A stretch of 9,006 nucleotides of DNA, from the NCBI GenBank assembly GCA_049509675.1, contig JBEKZQ010000260.1, positions 1 to 9,006 on the forward strand, read 5' to 3'. Under the pieces are notes generated by a model, which worked only from the letters and a program-made list of their open reading frames with translations, was not told the origin of the DNA and did not search any database. A program made the translations under genes and the position numbers. The stretch is from JBEKZQ01 sp049509675. GTDB taxonomy: Bacteria; Planctomycetota; Planctomycetia; Pirellulales; Thermoguttaceae. How positions within the stretch are numbered: position 1 is the first letter of the stretch; each line of letters begins with the position of its first letter. Positions 5,755 through 9,006 of the stretch are shown here, piece by piece.

Positions 5755-8554
5755 TGCGGCCGCCCTCGTCGGCGGCCCCGGGGCCCAGGTCGATGATGTA
5801 ATCGGCGGCCTTCATCATTTGCAGGTTGTGCTCGACCACGATCAGCGAATGGCCCACGGCCAACAGCGCGTCGAAACAATCCAACAACTGCACCACGTCG
5901 GAGAAGTGCAGCCCGGTGGTGGGCTCGTCGAGAATGAACAGGGAGCGGCCGCGTTTGGCGGCCGACATGTAGCCGGCCAGTTTCAGCCGCTGCGACTCGC
6001 CGCCGGAGAGCGTGTTGGCCGGCTGGCCCAGCCGCACGTAGTCCAGCCCCACGTCGATCAGGCGCTTCAGCCGGGCCTGCACCTTGGGCTGGCCGCGGAA
6101 GAACGTGAAGGCCTCGCGGACGGTCATCTCCAACACCTCGGCGATGTTGCGGCCGCGATAGGTCACGTCCAGAATCTCGTCGCGGTAGCGGGTGCCGTGG
6201 CACTGGCTGCACTTCATGTACACGTCGGCCAGGAACTGCATGTCGATCTGGACGTGGCCGTCGCCGTGGCAGGCATTGCAGCGGCCGCCGTCGACATTGA
6301 AGCTGAAGTGGCTGGCGTCGTAGCTCCGCGTGCGGGCGTCGACCGCGTCGGCGAAGACCGCGCGGATCTCGTCGAAGGCCTTCAAGTACGTGACCGGATT
6401 GCTGCGCGGCGAGCGGCCGATGGGACTTTGATCGACCATGATCACGTCGTCGATCTGCCCGTCGCCGTACACGTCGTCGCAGGGGTACGGCCGGGGCGCG
6501 TCTTTGCGCAAGCGGCGGCACAGGGCGGGGTGCAGCGTGTCCTGCACCAGCGTACTCTTGCCGGAGCCGCTCACGCCCGTCACCAGGCAAAGCAGGCCCA
6601 GCGGAAACTCGACGGTCACGTTGTGAAGGTTGTTTCCGCGGGCGCCGGCCAGGCGGATCCAGCCGTGATTGGGACTGCGGCGGCGCGGGCTGACGGTGAT
6701 TCCCCGCCGGCCGGCCAGGTAATCGCCGGTGAGGCTGTCGGGCGACTGCTCCATTTCGGCGGGCGTGCCTTGAAAGACGATGCGTCCGCCGCGCTCGCCG
6801 GCCCCGGGCCCGATCTCCACCAGCAGGTCGGCGGCGCGGAGCACCGATTCCTCGTGCTCGACCACGACCACCGTGTTGGCCCGGTCGCGGAGCCGGCGGA
6901 TGGCCTCCACCAGCCGCTTGACGTCGCGGGGGTGCAGGCCGATCGACGGCTCGTCCAACACGTACAGCATGTTCACCAGGCTGGAGCCCAAGGCCGAGGT
7001 GAGGGCCACGCGGCGGGCCTCGCCGCCGCTGAGCGTGCGCAGCGTGCGGTCCAGCGTCAGGTAATCGAGCCCCACGGCTTCCAGGAAGCCCAGCCGGGCC
7101 TGCACTTGTTCCAACATCATGCGGCCCACGCGGCGTTCCCAGTCGGGCAGTTCGAGGTCGCGGAAGAAGGCGGCGGCGTCGCGGACCTTCATGGCGGCCA
7201 CCTCGGCGATGTTCTTTCCCGCGATCCGCGCGGCCAGGGCCTCCGGCCGCAGTCGCGTGCCGCCGCAGGCCGGGCAGGGACGATAACTCCGCCAACGGCT
7301 CAAGAACACCCGGATATGCATCTTGTACTTGCGCCGTTCCAGCCAGGCGAAGAAACCTTCCAGGCCGCCGAACTTCCGCTGCGGCACGCCGACGACGATC
7401 AACTCCCGCTGCCGCGCGTCCAACTGCGCGAACGGCACGTCCACCGGCAAGTCGTACTCCTCGGCCAGGGCCAACAACTCCTGCAATTCGTGCGAGTAGG
7501 CCGGCGTGTTCCAGGGCGCGATCGCCCCTTCGCCGAGCGACTTGCGCGGATCGGGCACCACCAGGTCCATGTCGATGCCGATCACGTTCCCAAAACCCTC
7601 GCACTCCGGGCAGGCGCCCAGCGGACTGTTGAAACTGTACAACCGCGGCTCGGGCGGAGGATATTCCAGCCCGCAGTCCTCACAGGCCAGATGGGTGCTA
7701 TAGCCGAACCGTCGCCAGGGCCGGCCGTCGATCGTGGTAACAGAGCCGCGGCCGTTGGTTTGCTCCCGGCTCGCCTCCTCATCGACGAACGCGAAGCAGC
7801 GCCCTTCGCCCTTGAGAAACGCGGTTTCCAGCGAGTCGCGGAGGCGGTCGTCGGTTGCGCTGCCGGCCGCCAGGCGGTCCACGATGGCATACAGCTCCGA
7901 AGTGCCGCCGTTGGCCGACGCAGCCGTGCCGGCGGTACTGCTGGGCAAGCCAGCAGTGGCACCCGGCGGCGGCAGACTTTCTTCCGCCAGGTGGATGATG
8001 CGCGCTGCGGCGATCAGGCGCACAAAACCTTCTTCCCGCAGGGCGGCCGCGGTCTGCGCCGCCTCCTGACCGGCTGCCGCAACCGGGGCGAAGGCCACCA
8101 TGTATCGCGTGCCGGTCGGCAGGGCGGCGAGCGCCTCCGCCACGCTTTGCGGACTGTCGCAGCGGACCTCCTCTCCGCACTGCCGACAGAAGACGTGTCC
8201 GATCTTGGCATACAACAAGCGCAGGTAGTCGGCCAACTCGGTCACCGTGCCCACCGTCGAGCGGCTGGAACGGCTGGTGTTTCTGCCGCTGACGGCAATG
8301 GCCGGCGGAATGCCGTCGATGCGTTCCGCCTGCGGCTTCTCCAGGCGGTCGAGGAACTGCCGCGTGTAGGCCGAGAAACTCTCGATGTAGCGGCGTTGTC
8401 CCTCGGCGTACAGCGTATCCAGGGCCAGGCTGCTCTTGCCGCTGCCGCTAAGTCCGCACAGGACAATGAGCTTGCGGTGCGGCAGGTCCAAGTCGATCGA
8501 CTTGAGATTATGGACCGCCACTCCCCGCAGCACGATTTGACCGGCAACAGTCAC
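5630..8554 (-). CDS. uvrA: Excinuclease ABC subunit A (UvrA)
   Basis: UvrA is the damage-scanning ATPase of nucleotide excision repair; it dimerises and loads UvrB at lesions. The 974-residue frame shows the duplicated ABC architecture: first Walker A GLSGSGKSS (34-42), a UvrB-binding region (about 115-240), zinc module CEDC...CPEC, and first signature LSGGE (about 508) with Walker B YVLDEPSIGLH (about 530). Then second Walker A GVSGSGKST (about 663), zinc finger CNAC...CSQC (about 758-782), second signature NTLSGGESQRLKLAG (about 848) and Walker B FILDEPTTGLH (about 875). The tail is acidic (EEEAEEELAN). The GTG at 8554 is chosen: GGGGA lies 5 nt upstream and the conserved IVLRGVAVHNLKSIDLDLP follows; the frame stays open to 9001 only through repeat DNA. 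A REP hairpin is embedded in frame at residues 198-206. It is the first gene of the uvrA-thiF-pRiA4b unit, now cut by the RAYT cassette after its stop. Confidence 0.97.
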   Translation of the reverse strand: MTVAGQIVLRGVAVHNLKSIDLDLPHRKLIVLCGLSGSGKSSLALDTLYAEGQRRYIESFSAYTRQFLDRLEKPQAERIDGIPPAIAVSGRNTSRSSRSTVGTVTELADYLRLLYAKIGHVFCRQCGEEVRCDSPQSVAEALAALPTGTRYMVAFAPVAAAGQEAAQTAAALREEGFVRLIAAARIIHLAEESLPPPGATAGLPSSTAGTAASANGGTSELYAIVDRLAAGSATDDRLRDSLETAFLKGEGRCFAFVDEEASREQTNGRGSVTTIDGRPWRRFGYSTHLACEDCGLEYPPPEPRLYSFNSPLGACPECEGFGNVIGIDMDLVVPDPRKSLGEGAIAPWNTPAYSHELQELLALAEEYDLPVDVPFAQLDARQRELIVVGVPQRKFGGLEGFFAWLERRKYKMHIRVFLSRWRSYRPCPACGGTRLRPEALAARIAGKNIAEVAAMKVRDAAAFFRDLELPDWERRVGRMMLEQVQARLGFLEAVGLDYLTLDRTLRTLSGGEARRVALTSALGSSLVNMLYVLDEPSIGLHPRDVKRLVEAIRRLRDRANTVVVVEHEESVLRAADLLVEIGPGAGERGGRIVFQGTPAEMEQSPDSLTGDYLAGRRGITVSPRRRSPNHGWIRLAGARGNNLHNVTVEFPLGLLCLVTGVSGSGKSTLVQDTLHPALCRRLRKDAPRPYPCDDVYGDGQIDDVIMVDQSPIGRSPRSNPVTYLKAFDEIRAVFADAVDARTRSYDASHFSFNVDGGRCNACHGDGHVQIDMQFLADVYMKCSQCHGTRYRDEILDVTYRGRNIAEVLEMTVREAFTFFRGQPKVQARLKRLIDVGLDYVRLGQPANTLSGGESQRLKLAGYMSAAKRGRSLFILDEPTTGLHFSDVVQLLDCFDALLAVGHSLIVVEHNLQMMKAADYIIDLGPGAADEGGRIVAKGTPEMVARTEGSITAGFLQQLLIEQPQEEEAEEELAN
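7937..7964 (-). repeat. REP hairpin inside the uvrA reading frame
   Basis: ACTGCTGG (7937-7944), loop GCAAG, CCAGCAGT (7950-7957), then GGCACCC. It differs from 5594-5621 at only one base (loop A to G) over 28 nt. Read in the uvrA frame it encodes GATAGLPSS (residues 198-206). The neighbours are proline, glycine and alanine-rich (ESLPPP before, TAGTAASANGG after), suggesting a tolerant loop between two strands of the UvrB-binding region, just before the conserved AIVDRL strand. Confidence 0.92.
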
Positions 8555-8597
8555 GGTAGTCCCCAGTCGGCAAGGTCGACAATCCAACAAACTATGA

Positions 8598-8626
8598 ATT
8601 ATAGCAAGCAGGGCAGGATGGGTCGA
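8598..8626 (-). promoter_or_regulatory. Candidate sigma70-type promoter of uvrA
   Basis: On the reverse strand TATAAT (8603-8598) is a consensus -10 box and TCGACC (8626-8621) matches 4 of 6 bases of TTGACA at a 17-bp spacing. Transcription would start near 8590, leaving about a 36-nt leader before the GTG at 8554. The box stands out in an otherwise GC-rich region. No LexA-type operator was recognised. Confidence 0.55.
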
Positions 8627-8635
8627 GCAGCGGTC

Positions 8636-8677
8636 GGGAGTCGGGTCGAGAGTCCAGAGTCCAGAGTCGAGAGTGAG
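8636..8677. repeat. 7-bp repeat array, GAGTCCA type
   Basis: Six 7-mers run GGGAGTC, GGGTCGA, GAGTCCA, GAGTCCA, GAGTCGA, GAGTGAG. Period and degeneracy match the arrays at 214-303, but the unit sequence differs. It lies directly upstream of the candidate uvrA -35 box. Confidence 0.75.
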
Positions 8678-8686
8678 GCGTGGCTT

Positions 8687-8838
8687 GCTGGGTGCCACTG
8701 GCTTTGCCAGTGCTCTTCCATGTCGGTTCTTGCAGCAGTGAAGCGCCAAAAACCTCTCCGCGTGGTCCGTCGGCGAGCATGGAACGTATCCGCCGGGTGC
8801 CGAACACCCGCGGGCTGTTGACCTCTCTCGCACGCTAC
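8687..8838 (+). repeat. About 152-bp direct repeat, copy 1
   Basis: The copy starts with a REP hairpin of the GGGTGCCACTGG type (8690-8712; CACTGGC, loop TTT, GCCAGTG). It continues with a non-coding-looking stretch and contains a second small palindrome, CGGGTG-CCGAA-CACCCG, near 8794. It matches copy 2 except for one extra T in the hairpin loop and C8724 against T8892. Together with 8839-9006 it accounts for the rest of the region upstream of uvrA; no gene is supported here. Confidence 0.95.
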
Positions 8839-8855
8839 TGTCTTGGCAACTTCTC

Positions 8856-9006
8856 GCTGGGTGCCACTGGCTTGCCAGTGCTCTTCCATGTTGGTTCTTG
8901 CAGCAGTGAAGCGCCAAAAACCTCTCCGCGTGGTCCGTCGGCGAGCATGGAACGTATCCGCCGGGTGCCGAACACCCGCGGGCTGTTGACCTCTCTCGCA
9001 CGCTAC
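8856..9006 (+). repeat. About 152-bp direct repeat, copy 2 (ends at window edge)
   Basis: This copy of 8687-8838 has the hairpin loop one base shorter. The copies are separated by 17 unrelated bases (8839-8855), giving a period of 168-169 bp. The window ends exactly at the last shared base, so whether identity or the array continues is unknown. The 168-bp spacing downstream of the indel is 56 codons, which is why a reverse-strand frame stays open through both. Confidence 0.95.

Noticed and set aside
5684..8821. Plus-strand open frame of 1045 codons opposite uvrA
   Set aside because: It is the antisense of a clear UvrA with all ABC and zinc motifs; the long open frame results from high GC at third positions and its protein has no recognisable domain.
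8555..9001. N-terminal extension of UvrA through the direct repeats (56-residue repeated peptide)
   Set aside because: The frame is open because the repeat spacing is a multiple of three. A consensus -10 box and the family N-terminus at the GTG of 8554 argue that this DNA is upstream and not translated.
8636..9006. CRISPR array
   Set aside because: The 7-bp units are far too short, the 152-bp units too long and only two, and there are no regular unique spacers or cas genes.

Overview
The window looks like chromosomal DNA of a high-GC planctomycete. This is inferred from three things: gene families typical of that phylum (paired Gfo/Idh/MocA dehydrogenase and sugar phosphate isomerase/epimerase, a secreted parallel beta-helix protein), abundant REP-like palindromes of the GGGTGCCACTG type, and intergenic runs of 7-bp repeats. 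No rRNA, tRNA or CRISPR array is visible.

Left part (1-3061): a minus-strand sugar module, with a Gfo/Idh/MocA oxidoreductase (307-1452) followed by the 5' part of a sugar phosphate isomerase/epimerase that runs off the window at base 1. Two 7-bp repeat arrays in opposite orientation lie between them. The divergent plus-strand gene (1784-3061) encodes an exported right-handed beta-helix protein, probably acting on a polysaccharide. The 331-bp divergent gap is packed with at least five palindromes.

Right part (3167-8554, minus strand): uvrA (nucleotide excision repair), a ThiF/MoeB-type adenylyltransferase and a pRiA4b ORF-3 family protein, in that order of transcription. uvrA and thiF appear to have been adjacent and translationally coupled, because the uvrA stop overlaps the thiF TTG start. 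They are now separated by a 694-bp cassette: a plus-strand REP-associated tyrosine transposase (RAYT) between two inverted 29-nt REP hairpins. The cassette is flanked by a 134-bp direct duplication (130/134 identical) of the uvrA 3' end plus the thiF start. Each operon half therefore keeps its own uvrA tail, and the left copy supplies the Shine-Dalgarno sequence and start codon of thiF.

A further copy of the same REP hairpin lies inside the uvrA reading frame, adding about nine residues to the predicted UvrB-binding region. Upstream of uvrA there is a good sigma70-like promoter candidate, another 7-bp repeat array, and two 152/151-bp direct repeats, each starting with a related REP hairpin. 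The second ends exactly at the window edge.

The main unusual content is this REP/RAYT system caught at several stages: a complete cassette splitting an operon with an unusually long flanking duplication, solitary elements between genes, and one domesticated in frame inside a DNA-repair gene.
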